DNA of 19,546 nucleotides from an uncultured Bacilli bacterium (GCA_934101445.1 CAKORQ010000005.1:1-19546); one strand, 5' to 3'; positions 1 to 8,388 are shown, counted from the stretch's first letter. The notes: a model not told the origin generated them from the letters alone. Numbers and translations are program-made.

Positions 1-1615
1 ATTTATCTACATCATCATCTTTAAAAACACATATATTAGTTGCATTCTCTTTTTCAAAGATTGGTACTTCCCTATGATACTCTTTTTCAATTATCTTACT
101 TTCAATATTTTCCCTTTTAGCATTTAAAATATCTATAGCCTCTCTTCTTAACTCATTAAGAACAGTTAAAGGTACAAAAACATCATCATCTAAATTACAA
201 TCTAATTTTCTAAATTTATAAACAGTTCCTCCTAATTTAGTTATTTTTTCAATAATACTATCTTTAGTTAAAGGTCTATTTTTAGCCTCAGCAACAACGG
301 CTCCCTTAAGTACGATATCATTTATACCATCACTTACTTTAAATACTATTTCTTCATTTTTATGTAAAATTATATTACCCGTAAGCATTACTTTGCGAGG
401 CTTGTTTTCAATATCTTTTGCTATCCAATCGCTAATATATTTAGATGATGTTAAAAATACCTCATCAAAAACATTAGGTTTTTTCCAAATAGGTAAACTA
501 ATTACCATACCTGCTTTTGCCTCTTTAACCAAATTGCCTTGTAGATAAAAATCATTTACAATTGTCCCAATTTCCCCTTCAGGACCTTTAATTCTTAAGC
601 CATCATTAATATGCAATTCATCTTCTAATTTTATTAAAGCGTTAGTCTTTGTAAGTTTAACAACTCTTCCTATTTTCACCCCTACATTATTAGGTTGACT
701 ACCATTTATTACATCACTATTACTAACATTATTTAAAAATCCTAGAGTATACTTACGATTAAAAACCTTTTTTAGTTTATCCAAAATATTATAATCTATA
801 ACTACTTTATGATTTTCTATATAACTATCAATGGCCTTACGATAAAATTTAGTAACTAAATAAACGTATTCCTTAGATTTCATTCTTCCTTCAATTTTAA
901 AAGAATTAACCCCAATATCTATCAACTTTCCAATACTAGAAACAGCACATAAATCCTTCATTGACAAGGGATATTTTTTATCATTATTTAACACTTCATT
1001 GTCTTTACCTACTAATTCATATGGTAAGCGACAAGACCCAGCACAAGCCCCGCGATTGCCACTACGACCACCAACTAAACTAGAAAATAGACATTGTCCC
1101 GAATAAGACACACACAAAGATCCATGAACAAATACTTCAACATCAAGTCCGGTTTTTTCTTTAATCTCTTTAATTGTATCTATATCAGTTTCCCTGGCTA
1201 AAACAATCCTTTTAAAACCTAGTTTTTTAGCAACTAAAGCCCCTTCAACATTATGAATATGCATTTGTGTTGAGGCATGAATTTCTAAATCAGGAAATTT
1301 TTGATGAATTAAATCATACATTCCCAAATCCTGAATTAAAACAGCATCAACTCCATTTTGATGAGCAAAACGTACAAATTTTATAAAATCATCAACTTCT
1401 TCATCATATATTAAAGTATTACAAGTCAGATAAACTTTAACCCCATAACGGTGGGCATACTTTATAGCCAAGACTAACTCATCATCAGAAAAATTTTTAG
1501 AATAAGCCCTGGCGCCAAAGTGATTTCCTCCTAAATAAACGGCATCGCAGCCACCTTCAATCGCCCATTTTAAACATTCCATATCGCCGGCTGGCGCTAA
1601 TAATTCATATTTCAT
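1..1615 (-). CDS. U32 family protein, RlhA/TrhP-like RNA hydroxylation factor (3' end cut by window edge)
   Basis: I translated 538 open codons from an ATG at 1613-1615 to the left edge without a stop, so the C-terminus is missing. The start MKYELLAPAGDMECLKWAI is the typical U32 TIM-barrel beginning. The U32 signature spans residues 160-175 (E-V-F-V-H-G-S-L-C-V-S-Y-S-G-Q-C) and is followed by an N-R-G-A-C-A-G-S-C-R stretch, giving four conserved cysteines, C168, C175, C191 and C195, which in this family bind iron or an Fe-S cluster. U32 proteins were first called collagenase-like peptidases, but the characterised bacterial members hydroxylate RNA: RlhA acts on 23S rRNA C2501 and TrhP on tRNA U34. 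The region beyond about residue 400, with a P-L-T-V-L-N-E-L-R-R-E-A segment, resembles the DUF3656 extension of RlhA-type proteins and favours that subgroup, but I cannot separate them with certainty. It begins 48 nt after rluB, another rRNA modification gene. Confidence 0.88.
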   Translation of the reverse strand, partial: MKYELLAPAGDMECLKWAIEGGCDAVYLGGNHFGARAYSKNFSDDELVLAIKYAHRYGVKVYLTCNTLIYDEEVDDFIKFVRFAHQNGVDAVLIQDLGMYDLIHQKFPDLEIHASTQMHIHNVEGALVAKKLGFKRIVLARETDIDTIKEIKEKTGLDVEVFVHGSLCVSYSGQCLFSSLVGGRSGNRGACAGSCRLPYELVGKDNEVLNNDKKYPLSMKDLCAVSSIGKLIDIGVNSFKIEGRMKSKEYVYLVTKFYRKAIDSYIENHKVVIDYNILDKLKKVFNRKYTLGFLNNVSNSDVINGSQPNNVGVKIGRVVKLTKTNALIKLEDELHINDGLRIKGPEGEIGTIVNDFYLQGNLVKEAKAGMVISLPIWKKPNVFDEVFLTSSKYISDWIAKDIENKPRKVMLTGNIILHKNEEIVFKVSDGINDIVLKGAVVAEAKNRPLTKDSIIEKITKLGGTVYKFRKLDCNLDDDVFVPLTVLNELRREAIDILNAKRENIESKIIEKEYHREVPIFEKENATNICVFKDDDVDK

Positions 1616-1633
1616 AATATCCAATTCTTTCTA

Positions 1634-1665
1634 AAAAGAGTTTAACACCGACATTAAACTCTTTT
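1634..1665 (-). terminator. Intrinsic terminator of rluB, overlapping its stop codon
   Basis: A perfect 12-bp inverted repeat, 1634-1645 against 1654-1665, encloses an 8-nt loop. In the minus-strand transcript the stem ends CUCUUUUU, giving a short U run that is partly stem. The rluB stop codon TAA lies at 1664-1666, so the stem starts inside the coding sequence. The U tract is short, so read-through into the U32 gene is possible. Confidence 0.55.
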
Positions 1666-2377
1666 ATTTTTTATAAGCATACAAACGATGTACTTCTTTA
1701 ATAGTTAAAGGGCGATATTCCCCCGATTTTAAATTTCCTAATTCCAGGAAACCATATTGTTCACGCTTTAACTTTTCAACTTCATGACCAACAGCTTTAA
1801 ATAAATTCTTAACAATATGATTTCTACCTTCCGTAATTGTAATTTCTACTAAATCCGTACATTTTACAATATCGTGTTTCTTAATTTTAACTCTAGTTGG
1901 TTTACACAAAACTTTATCTACAACAATACCACTTTTAAGTTTATGTAATTCTTCCATCGTTAAATTGCCTTCAATTTTAGCAATGTAAGTCTTTTCTACT
2001 TTGTTCTTAGGATGCATTAAAATATTTGCTAAAGTCCCATCGTTAGTTAAAATAATTAAACCAGTTGTATCATAATCAAGACGACCTACTGGATAAATTC
2101 TTTTATCCGTAGCAATTAACTCAGTTACAACGTTGCGATTAAATTCATCATTCAAACTGCATATATATCCTCTAGGTTTATTAAGTAAATAATACTCATA
2201 ACTTTCTTTCGTAAGTTGGCGACCATTTACCGTAATAATATCAGTTCCACTTACTTTCGTCCCAAGTTCTGTAACAATACTTCCATTAACGCTAACTTTA
2301 CCACTTACTATTAACTCTTCTGCTTTTCTTCTAGAAGCAACACCAGCCTGAGCAATAACTTTTTGTAATCTTTCCAT
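1664..2377 (-). CDS. rluB: Ribosomal large subunit pseudouridine synthase RluB family
   Basis: This 237 aa protein is a pseudouridine synthase of the RsuA/RluB/E/F family, which isomerises uridine in rRNA; RluB acts on the 23S peptidyl-transferase region. The N-terminal S4 RNA-binding domain occupies about residues 1-60 (MERLQKVIAQAGVASRRKAE). The catalytic motif is G98-R-L-D-Y-D-T-T-G-L, with D101 as the expected catalytic aspartate. Its length matches Bacillus RluB. The start is an ATG at 2375-2377 preceded by AGGAG at good distance. It has its own likely promoter just after rny and ends at a hairpin before the U32 gene. RsuA-type 16S enzymes share the fold, but the N-terminal sequence is nearer to RluB. 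Confidence 0.92.
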   Translation of the reverse strand: MERLQKVIAQAGVASRRKAEELIVSGKVSVNGSIVTELGTKVSGTDIITVNGRQLTKESYEYYLLNKPRGYICSLNDEFNRNVVTELIATDKRIYPVGRLDYDTTGLIILTNDGTLANILMHPKNKVEKTYIAKIEGNLTMEELHKLKSGIVVDKVLCKPTRVKIKKHDIVKCTDLVEITITEGRNHIVKNLFKAVGHEVEKLKREQYGFLELGNLKSGEYRPLTIKEVHRLYAYKK

Positions 2378-2413
2378 AATTTAACTCCTAACTAACGTTT
2401 TTTTTGCATTAGT

Positions 2414-2442
2414 ATAATATCATAATATTATCTATTAAGCAA
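2414..2442 (-). promoter_or_regulatory. Likely sigma-A promoter of rluB
   Basis: On the minus strand TTGCTT (2437-2442) is followed by a 17-nt spacer and TATTAT (2414-2419), about 36 nt before the rluB start. The -35 sits immediately after the rny stop codon. The -10 matches five of six consensus bases and the -35 is weaker. Confidence 0.45.
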
Positions 2443-2443
2443 T

Positions 2444-3997
2444 TTATTTTGCTTCTTCTGAGGCTCTAGTTTCTCGAATAACGGTAATTTTAACTGTTCC
2501 CGGGTATTGCATTTCTGATTCGATTTTTTCTTTCATATTACGAGCAATTATCTTAGCCTTAGCATCATCAATTTCTTCTGGTTTAACCATAACCCTTACT
2601 TCTCGACCGGCTTGCATAGCGTAAGTTTTTTCAACACCCGCAAAAGAATTACCAATGGTTTCTAATTGTTCTAACCGTTTTACATAGTTTTCTATTGAAT
2701 CATTTCTAGCCCCGGGACGAGCCGCTGATAACGTATCTGCAATCTGCACTAAAACAGCAATTATACTCTTAGGTTCCGAATCTCCATGATGCGAAGCAAT
2801 AGCGTTGATAACAGTTTCGTCTTCATGATATTTTTTAGCAAGCATTACTCCTAATTCAACATGGGAGCCCTCAACTTCATAATCGATAGCCTTACCAATA
2901 TCATGTAATAACCCAGCACGACGAGCTAAATTAACATTTTCTCCTAATTCTGATGCCATAAGTCCGCATAGATAAGCAACCTCCAATGAATGTTGTAAAG
3001 CATTTTGACCATAACTAGTACGATAATTCAAACGCCCGATAATATTAATCAATTCAGCATCAACTTTGCTAAGACCTAAATCATATATGGCATTATTACC
3101 TAAATCAGTAATTTTAGTGTTTATATCATTACAAATTTTAGTATATACTTCTTCAATTCTAGTTGGATGAATACGACCATCCTTAATTAAAGTTTCAATA
3201 GTAATTTTAGCTATTTCTCTTCTTAAAGGATCAAAAGAAGATATAACAATAGCCTCCGGCGTATCATCAATTATTAAATCAACTCCTGTAACAGCCTCAA
3301 TTGTCTTAATATTACGACCTTCTCTACCAATAAGACGACCTTTCATATCATCACTCGGAAGAGCAATCGTACTAACTGTTTGTTCATTAGCAACATCTGC
3401 CGAATATCTTTGCATTGCTGATACAATAATCCCCTTTGCAACTTCATGAGCATTTAATTTTGCTTTTTGTTCTTCTTCTTTAATATAATCAGCAATTTCT
3501 AAAGACATCTCTTCTTCTACTTTTTTCATAATTAAATCGCGAGCCTTATCCCTTTTCAATTTGCTAATTTCTTCTAATTTTTCTATTTGTTTTTTTAATA
3601 TTTCATCTATTTTCTCTTCTTTATCTTGCAACTTTTTTTGTTTATCTAGGATATCATCATCTTTTTTATCTAAATTGTTAGAACGTACTTGTAATAACTC
3701 TTCACGTTTATCTAGACTATTTTCTCTTTTATCAAGTCGATCTTCTAACTCTTTTAATTCTTGTTTACGTTCCTTTACTTCTTTCTCAGTTTCTTCTTTA
3801 ACTCGTAAACTTTCCGCTTTTATTTCAGCTAAACTATTTTTTTTAGCCTCTTCCGCTTTTCTAACAGCATCACCAATCATATCTGCCGCTTTAGTTGCTA
3901 AATTTTTCTTTTTTATCATATAAGTAACGATGACAATAATTGCCCCGACAAAAAGTCCCAAAATTAAGAAAATAATGGATAATAAATTTAATTCCAT
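2444..3997 (-). CDS. rny: Ribonuclease Y
   Basis: RNase Y is the membrane-bound endoribonuclease that starts bulk mRNA decay in many Gram-positive bacteria. The 517 aa length is very close to Bacillus subtilis Rny (520). Domains in order: an N-terminal membrane anchor (about residues 5-28), a long charged coiled coil (about 35-185), a KH RNA-binding domain with the G224-R-E-G227 loop (about 210-275), and an HD metal-dependent nuclease domain with the H365-D366 pair in the segment LLHDIGKA, plus H403-H404 downstream. The start is an ATG with a strong AGAGGAG upstream. It is a single gene between the penicillin-binding protein and rluB, with its own promoter. In Bacillus rny lies near recA and is followed by ymdB; here a penicillin-binding protein gene intervenes and ymdB is absent. 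Confidence 0.97.
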   Translation of the reverse strand: MELNLLSIIFLILGLFVGAIIVIVTYMIKKKNLATKAADMIGDAVRKAEEAKKNSLAEIKAESLRVKEETEKEVKERKQELKELEDRLDKRENSLDKREELLQVRSNNLDKKDDDILDKQKKLQDKEEKIDEILKKQIEKLEEISKLKRDKARDLIMKKVEEEMSLEIADYIKEEEQKAKLNAHEVAKGIIVSAMQRYSADVANEQTVSTIALPSDDMKGRLIGREGRNIKTIEAVTGVDLIIDDTPEAIVISSFDPLRREIAKITIETLIKDGRIHPTRIEEVYTKICNDINTKITDLGNNAIYDLGLSKVDAELINIIGRLNYRTSYGQNALQHSLEVAYLCGLMASELGENVNLARRAGLLHDIGKAIDYEVEGSHVELGVMLAKKYHEDETVINAIASHHGDSEPKSIIAVLVQIADTLSAARPGARNDSIENYVKRLEQLETIGNSFAGVEKTYAMQAGREVRVMVKPEEIDDAKAKIIARNMKEKIESEMQYPGTVKITVIRETRASEEAK

Positions 3998-4035
3998 ATA
4001 ATTTTCTCCTCTAATAGAAATTAATCTATACTTTT

Positions 4036-4064
4036 ATTATAATTAATTTTCTCAGATTTAGCAA
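4036..4064 (-). promoter_or_regulatory. Likely sigma-A promoter of rny
   Basis: Minus-strand TTGCTA (4059-4064), a 17-nt spacer and a perfect TATAAT (4036-4041) lie about 38 nt before the rny start and just downstream of the preceding terminator. Confidence 0.65.
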
Positions 4065-4075
4065 TGATTTTTCCC

Positions 4076-4117
4076 AAAAGAAAAAGAGTCCTAAGATAAC
4101 TATCTTAATAAACTCTT
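4076..4117 (-). terminator. Intrinsic terminator after the penicillin-binding protein gene
   Basis: Two 6-bp stems separated by an internal loop (4084-4089 with 4112-4117, and 4092-4097 with 4102-4107) close on a 4-nt loop. In the minus-strand RNA the stem is followed by UUUCUUUU. The plus strand also has a T run after the stem, so it may work both ways, but no plus-strand gene needs it here. Confidence 0.7.
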
Positions 4118-4165
4118 ATTTTTTACTACACGATTTTCATTTCAATCTAAATTTTATTCAAAATT

Positions 4166-6064
4166 TTAAGTAGAAGTTAATAACTTTTGATTTCCAGAAA
4201 TTACTTGTTTTACTAATTTTTTTATTATCCTTCTTCGTCCTAACGTAGCATCGATATTTAGCATATAATTAGTACTAGTTACCTCATCATATCCATACCA
4301 TAAGGATATTGAATAATCATGGCTATATATACAAGCCCATGAATCTAATACCGAATATTCACTAATTCCCAAAGCATCAGTTTTAGCTCTATCTATAGTA
4401 GTTGTCCCTGTTTTACCAGCAACCTCGGCATTGCCAACTTCTAAAGTTCCCAATATCTTTCCATATTTTATAGCATAAAGTAAAATATCATTTATATATT
4501 TAGCGGTTTTTTCACTGCATACTTTCTCTTTTTGATAAGACTTTTCTTTTACTTCATTATTATCTCGATAAGTAATTCTAGTATAAGAATATGGCTCTAT
4601 ATAATATCCGCCCCTAGCATACGTTCCATAGGCTGCTGACATTTGCAAAGGAGACACCCCTTCAAATGCCCCAATAGATGCTGATTCATACAAATTCTTT
4701 CCGTAATCAATACCAAAAGAATGAACAAAATCAGCAATTTTAGTTTTATCGACCTGTTGAAATACTTTTAAGGCGGGAACATTTCTTGAATCAGATAAGG
4801 CTTGTTTAATAGTAATATACCCTTTATAATCACGCATAGCGTTTACAATTCTTGTCCCATCAGAATAAGTATAAGGAGCATCTAAAATTATATCTTTAGG
4901 AGTACCACCGTTAAATTCAAAATATGGCCCATAATCCATAAATGGTTTTATTGAAGAACCTGGAGCCCTTCTAATACGGGTTGCATAATTATATTGTCTG
5001 GCCCCAGTTCTGTTACGACCACCGCCAATTGCCATAATTGAACCATCTGAAACACTAGTTATAGCAATACCGGCTTGTATAACATCATCTTTAAAATTCT
5101 TTTTATTATTCATAACGTCATTTACAGCATCTTGAACAGTTGTATCTAAAGTGGTTTGAATTATCATTGGTACATTATAAGGATTTAATCCCGTATCATT
5201 TATAACTTCATTAGTTACCGTATCTATAAAACTTTGATATTTATTAGTACCGGTTTTCTTACCAATAAGCATACTAGAAACAGAAATATTTAAAGCATCT
5301 TGAAATTGTTCATCAGTTATATAACCATGTCTATGCATTAAATTTAATACTTCATTACGCCTTTTCGTGGCATTATAAACATTTTCATATGGATCAAAGT
5401 CAGATGGGGCATTAAATAACCCGGCAATAAGGGCCGCTTCTGCTAAATTAATATCCTTTACACTTTTCCCAAAATAATTTTGACAAGCCATTTCCACCCC
5501 ATAACTATGGGCTCCTAAAAAAGGATAATTAACATATATTTCTAAAATTTCTTCTTTAGAATAATTTTTTTCTATTTGAAACATTGATAAATATATATCA
5601 GTAAATTTTCTTATTATTCCTTCTATTCCCGTCGAAACATTAGAAGTAAATACTTGTTTAGATATTTGCATGGTTATTGTTGAGGCGCCACCTGCATTAC
5701 TATCTCCTTTTAAATGATTCATGGTTGCCTTAACAAATCTCACTAAATCAAATCCTTGATGTTGAAAATATCTTGAATCTTCAGCGGCCACAATGGCATC
5801 AACTAAAACTTGAGGCAAGTCTTGATAAGTAACTAATTCTCTATCCTCAATACCAAGTCTAGTTATTTCATTTCCTTTTTTATCAAGCATTATAGTAGAT
5901 TGCCTCATATAAAGATTTCTTTTATCAAATACAGGAGCATTCCTAACAATATAATTAACGCCTAATCCCACCGAAAGAATAATACAAAAGAAAAAAAGAA
6001 AATTTAAGAACACAATAAAATGAAATTTCTTCTTCTTTTTCTTCTTTTTATTAACTACATACAT
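4166..6064 (-). CDS. Class A penicillin-binding protein (PBP1A-type transglycosylase/transpeptidase)
   Basis: This 632 aa bifunctional cell-wall synthase polymerises glycan strands from lipid II and cross-links the peptides. A short cytoplasmic tail with eight consecutive lysines (residues 6-13) precedes one membrane segment (about 14-38). The GT51 transglycosylase domain carries E95-D-S-R-Y-F, GGASTITMQISKQ (125-137) and the EILEIYVNYPFLG region (about 172-184). The transpeptidase domain has the three penicilloyl-serine motifs S370-S-I-K373, S426-R-N428 and K551-T-G553. It is shorter than Bacillus PonA and lacks C-terminal extensions. The start has AAGGGGG upstream. It lies between recA and rny with its own promoter. 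Presence of this enzyme shows a peptidoglycan wall, unlike true mycoplasmas. Confidence 0.96.
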   Translation of the reverse strand: MYVVNKKKKKKKKFHFIVFLNFLFFFCIILSVGLGVNYIVRNAPVFDKRNLYMRQSTIMLDKKGNEITRLGIEDRELVTYQDLPQVLVDAIVAAEDSRYFQHQGFDLVRFVKATMNHLKGDSNAGGASTITMQISKQVFTSNVSTGIEGIIRKFTDIYLSMFQIEKNYSKEEILEIYVNYPFLGAHSYGVEMACQNYFGKSVKDINLAEAALIAGLFNAPSDFDPYENVYNATKRRNEVLNLMHRHGYITDEQFQDALNISVSSMLIGKKTGTNKYQSFIDTVTNEVINDTGLNPYNVPMIIQTTLDTTVQDAVNDVMNNKKNFKDDVIQAGIAITSVSDGSIMAIGGGRNRTGARQYNYATRIRRAPGSSIKPFMDYGPYFEFNGGTPKDIILDAPYTYSDGTRIVNAMRDYKGYITIKQALSDSRNVPALKVFQQVDKTKIADFVHSFGIDYGKNLYESASIGAFEGVSPLQMSAAYGTYARGGYYIEPYSYTRITYRDNNEVKEKSYQKEKVCSEKTAKYINDILLYAIKYGKILGTLEVGNAEVAGKTGTTTIDRAKTDALGISEYSVLDSWACIYSHDYSISLWYGYDEVTSTNYMLNIDATLGRRRIIKKLVKQVISGNQKLLTST

Positions 6065-6098
6065 TGCAAAAAGCCCCCTTTTCTAACGACTACAATTA

Positions 6099-6127
6099 AT
6101 AGTAACACAAGTAAAATACACTTGCAA
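6099..6127 (-). promoter_or_regulatory. Likely promoter of the penicillin-binding protein gene
   Basis: Minus-strand TTGCAA (6122-6127), a 17-nt spacer ending TGTGT, and TACTAT (6099-6104) lie about 34 nt before the start codon. I see no convincing terminator between recA and this point, so read-through from recA may also contribute. Confidence 0.5.
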
Positions 6128-6174
6128 GATACATAGTTTACTTTTTTTAAAATTTTTATTATCTAACTTAATTA

Positions 6175-7221
6175 TCAGATTTTTTTAATGTTTTTATCTA
6201 ACGTTTTGTTCATAACATCATTAAAATTATAATGTTTTCTTATCATAAGTTCTAACTCACTTAAAACAGTTGGATTATTGGCTAAATAGTTCTTAGCATT
6301 TTCTCTCCCTTGCCCAATTTTCTCGCCTTTATAAGAATACCAAGCCCCACTTTTGTTAATGATTCCAATATCACTGGCTATATCTAAAACTTCGCCAGTA
6401 TGAGAAACCCCACTGCCATAAATAATATCAACAGATGCCGTTTTAAATGGAGGTGCTACTTTATTTTTAACAACTTTAATATTGGTTTTATTGCCAATAA
6501 ATTTATCACCATCCTTAAGTTGCTCACCACGTCTTATGTCTAAACGAATACTAGCATAAAATTTTAAGGCGCGCCCGCCGGTTGTGGTTTCAGGATTACC
6601 AAACATAACACCAACCTTTTCTCTTAATTGATTAATAAATATGGCTGTTGTCTTTGTTTTATTAATAGTGCCTGATAGTTTTCTTAAAGCCTGACTCATA
6701 AGCCTTGCCTGTAATCCTACATGGCTATCGCCCATATCTCCTTCAATTTCTGCTTGGGGTACTAAGGCTGCAACTGAATCTATAACAACGATATTAACCA
6801 CTTCGCTTCTTACTAAGGCCTCACATATTTCTAGAGCTTGTTCTCCAGTATCGGGTTGACTTAAAAGTAATTCATTAATATTAACTCCTAAATTTTTGGC
6901 ATATACAGGATCTAAAGCGTGTTCTGCATCTATAAATGCTGCCCTTCCCCCTCGCCTTTGTACTTCTGCAATGGCATGTAAAGCAAAGGTAGTCTTACCA
7001 CTTGATTCTGGCCCGTATATTTCAATGATACGCCCCTTAGGATACCCGCCTACACCTAAAGCAATATCCAAACTTAAAGAACCGCTAGGAACTACCTCAA
7101 CATTTAAATGTTCCTGAGAACCTAAACGCATAACAGCACCTTTCCCAAATTGCTTCTCAATGTCAGCAAGAACTTGCTCAAGAACCTTTTCTTTATCTTT
7201 TTCTATAGTTAAATCTTTCAT
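6175..7221 (-). CDS. recA: Recombinase A
   Basis: RecA forms filaments on single-stranded DNA, drives strand exchange in recombinational repair and activates LexA-type repressors. The 348 aa length is normal. Walker A is G70-P-E-S-S-G-K-T-T, Walker B is the VVNIVVIDSVAALVP segment, and the DNA-binding loop 2 region is GNPETTTGGRALKF. The C-terminus ends KTLDKNIKKI and is basic, so the acidic tail that restrains many RecA proteins is missing. The start ATG has a near-perfect AGGAGGT. The stop is TGA, showing that UGA is not read as Trp. No canonical Gram-positive SOS box (CGAAC-N4-GTTCG) is visible upstream; a different palindrome lies on the promoter. Confidence 0.98.
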   Translation of the reverse strand: MKDLTIEKDKEKVLEQVLADIEKQFGKGAVMRLGSQEHLNVEVVPSGSLSLDIALGVGGYPKGRIIEIYGPESSGKTTFALHAIAEVQRRGGRAAFIDAEHALDPVYAKNLGVNINELLLSQPDTGEQALEICEALVRSEVVNIVVIDSVAALVPQAEIEGDMGDSHVGLQARLMSQALRKLSGTINKTKTTAIFINQLREKVGVMFGNPETTTGGRALKFYASIRLDIRRGEQLKDGDKFIGNKTNIKVVKNKVAPPFKTASVDIIYGSGVSHTGEVLDIASDIGIINKSGAWYSYKGEKIGQGRENAKNYLANNPTVLSELELMIRKHYNFNDVMNKTLDKNIKKI

Positions 7222-7256
7222 TCCAAACCTCCTATTTTCAAAGAATTTCTAAATTT

Positions 7257-7285
7257 ATACTATCACAAGAATATCACTATGACAA
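7257..7285 (-). promoter_or_regulatory. Likely recA promoter
   Basis: Minus-strand TTGTCA (7280-7285; five of six consensus bases), a 17-nt spacer and TAGTAT (7257-7262; four of six) lie about 35 nt before the recA start. An alternative -10, TATAAA, begins three bases further downstream at 20-nt spacing. Confidence 0.5.
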
Positions 7286-7294
7286 TGATATTCT
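7268..7294. promoter_or_regulatory. Operator-like palindrome over the recA -35 region
   Basis: Perfect 9-bp arms AGAATATCA (7268-7276) and TGATATTCT (7286-7294) are separated by 9 nt. The -35 hexamer (7280-7285) lies in the spacer between them, and one arm covers part of the -35/-10 spacer. There is no U run after it in the minus-strand RNA, so a terminator is unlikely and a repressor site is the better reading. It does not match the Bacillus LexA box. Function is inferred. Confidence 0.45.
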
Positions 7295-7297
7295 CAT

Positions 7298-7318
7298 GAA
7301 GGGTATTATTTACCCTTC
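7298..7318. repeat. Second inverted repeat upstream of recA
   Basis: GAAGGGTA (7298-7305) and TACCCTTC (7311-7318) form a perfect 8-bp stem with a 5-nt loop, three bases away from the recA palindrome. It could end the transcript of the HPt-receiver gene, but the RNA has no U run after the stem, so this is a weak terminator at best; it could also be a second protein site. The remainder of 7319-7415 is A+T-rich with no gene seen. Confidence 0.4.
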
Positions 7319-7415
7319 TAATTATATTATTACCCACTAGTTGGGAATTTCCTTCAAAAATTTTAAAAAAACTTGTATTTCTACAAATTTTCTTACTTTT
7401 TTAATAAAATCATGA

Positions 7416-8213
7416 TTATTTATTTAAATTTATTGTTTTATCCAAAACTCTTAAAAAATCGCTCTTACTAAATGGTTTAACAAGCATATCAACAATATTA
7501 TATTTAAATGCCTTATCAATCATATCTTTTGAGTCCTCACCAGTAATAATAGAAATTGGAATCTTACTATAATGATTACTATTTTTTAAATACTCCAAGA
7601 CTTCAAATCCCCCAACATTTGGCATATTTAAATCAAGTAAAATGGCTAAAATATTATATTTATTACTACTAATAATATCAATAGCCTCTTTTCCATCTAA
7701 AGCAACTACTCCTTTATACATACCATCCATTACTTTTAAGGCAAAATTATCTACTATTTTTGAATCATCTACTATTAAAACCACATCCTCAAGCGGTGCT
7801 GTTACTGTGTTAATTACCGGTCTTATCTCTGGTTCTGGCATACGCGATAATGCCTTTTCACCACTTAAATATCTCTTTACTATGGACGTCATATAACTAA
7901 CTGTTTTTAAAAGATTATCATATTCTTTTTCAATAAAATGTTGATTTTCTTGTTTACCAGCCATTTCGTGCTGTAAAAATATTTCAGCTTCTTTAGTAAA
8001 ACCTAAATATCTAGCATCACTTTTAATAGAATGAGCAAATATTCCGTAATCTTGCCAATTTTCATTATCCTTACTTCTTTTCAAATTACTTAACTTTTCA
8101 TCAATGCCATCTAAATAATCTTGGAAAGTTTCATTATAAATATCCATATCTCCAAAAAGTTCTAATGCTTTATCAGTATCTACCCCGTTTTGTTTTAAAA
8201 AATTAATATCCAT
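7416..8213 (-). CDS. HPt domain-receiver domain protein without output domain
   Basis: This 265 aa protein joins two phosphorelay domains. Residues about 1-115 form an HPt-like helical domain with AHSIKSDARYLG, where H61 is the expected phosphorylated histidine; the usual H-x-x-K-G has Ser at the Gly position. Residues about 143-262 form a response-regulator receiver: D149-D150 acidic pair, D194 in LLDLNMP as phosphoacceptor, T224 and K246-P. There is no DNA-binding, GGDEF or other output domain, and no sensor kinase nearby. It may act as a phosphate relay or sink, or bind a partner protein. The start ATG is at 8211-8213 with AAGGA nine bases before it, inside the end of a small upstream gene 5 nt away. 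Confidence 0.85.
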   Translation of the reverse strand: MDINFLKQNGVDTDKALELFGDMDIYNETFQDYLDGIDEKLSNLKRSKDNENWQDYGIFAHSIKSDARYLGFTKEAEIFLQHEMAGKQENQHFIEKEYDNLLKTVSYMTSIVKRYLSGEKALSRMPEPEIRPVINTVTAPLEDVVLIVDDSKIVDNFALKVMDGMYKGVVALDGKEAIDIISSNKYNILAILLDLNMPNVGGFEVLEYLKNSNHYSKIPISIITGEDSKDMIDKAFKYNIVDMLVKPFSKSDFLRVLDKTINLNK

Positions 8214-8218
8214 ATTTG

Positions 8219-8380
8219 TTATTCCTTTACTATTTTAAAATTTGTTAAATTCATATATATTCTAGCCTCACCAAGATTAACAAAGCCATTATAAATTTTG
8301 GCTAATCCTAATAAAATATCACCATTATACATATAAATTTCTTCATAATTTCTTTTCATAACTAATCTTCCATCTACCAT
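8219..8380 (-). CDS. Small protein of 46-53 aa upstream of the HPt-receiver gene
   Basis: An open frame of 53 codons runs from ATG at 8378-8380 to TAA at 8219-8221. A second in-frame ATG (codon 8) is preceded by GGAAG at good spacing and sits about 22 nt after the likely transcription start, so the 46 aa form beginning MKRNYEEIYMYNGDILLGLA is the more likely product; the first ATG would be nearly leaderless. The gene stops 5 nt before the HPt-receiver start, and the latter's Shine-Dalgarno overlaps its last codons, so translation is probably coupled. The peptide is soluble-looking, Tyr-rich, and not recognised. It might instead be only a leader. Confidence 0.55.
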   Translation of the reverse strand: MVDGRLVMKRNYEEIYMYNGDILLGLAKIYNGFVNLGEARIYMNLTNFKIVKE

Positions 8381-8388
8381 CTATGATT

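Noticed and set aside
2414..2431. AT-only hairpin between rny and rluB as a terminator
   Set aside because: No G-C pairs and no U run after it on the minus strand; it overlaps a better promoter candidate.
3561..3923. Plus-strand Ser/Phe-rich frame opposite rny
   Set aside because: It mirrors the Lys/Glu coiled coil of RNase Y on the other strand; composition alone explains the open frame.
6175..6177. Mycoplasma genetic code (UGA as Trp)
   Set aside because: recA ends at TGA at the expected length, and Trp codons in the genes are TGG.
7331..7346. Imperfect palindrome around ACTAGT upstream of recA
   Set aside because: The flanking arms are out of register by one base and the core is only 6 bp, so it is likely chance.
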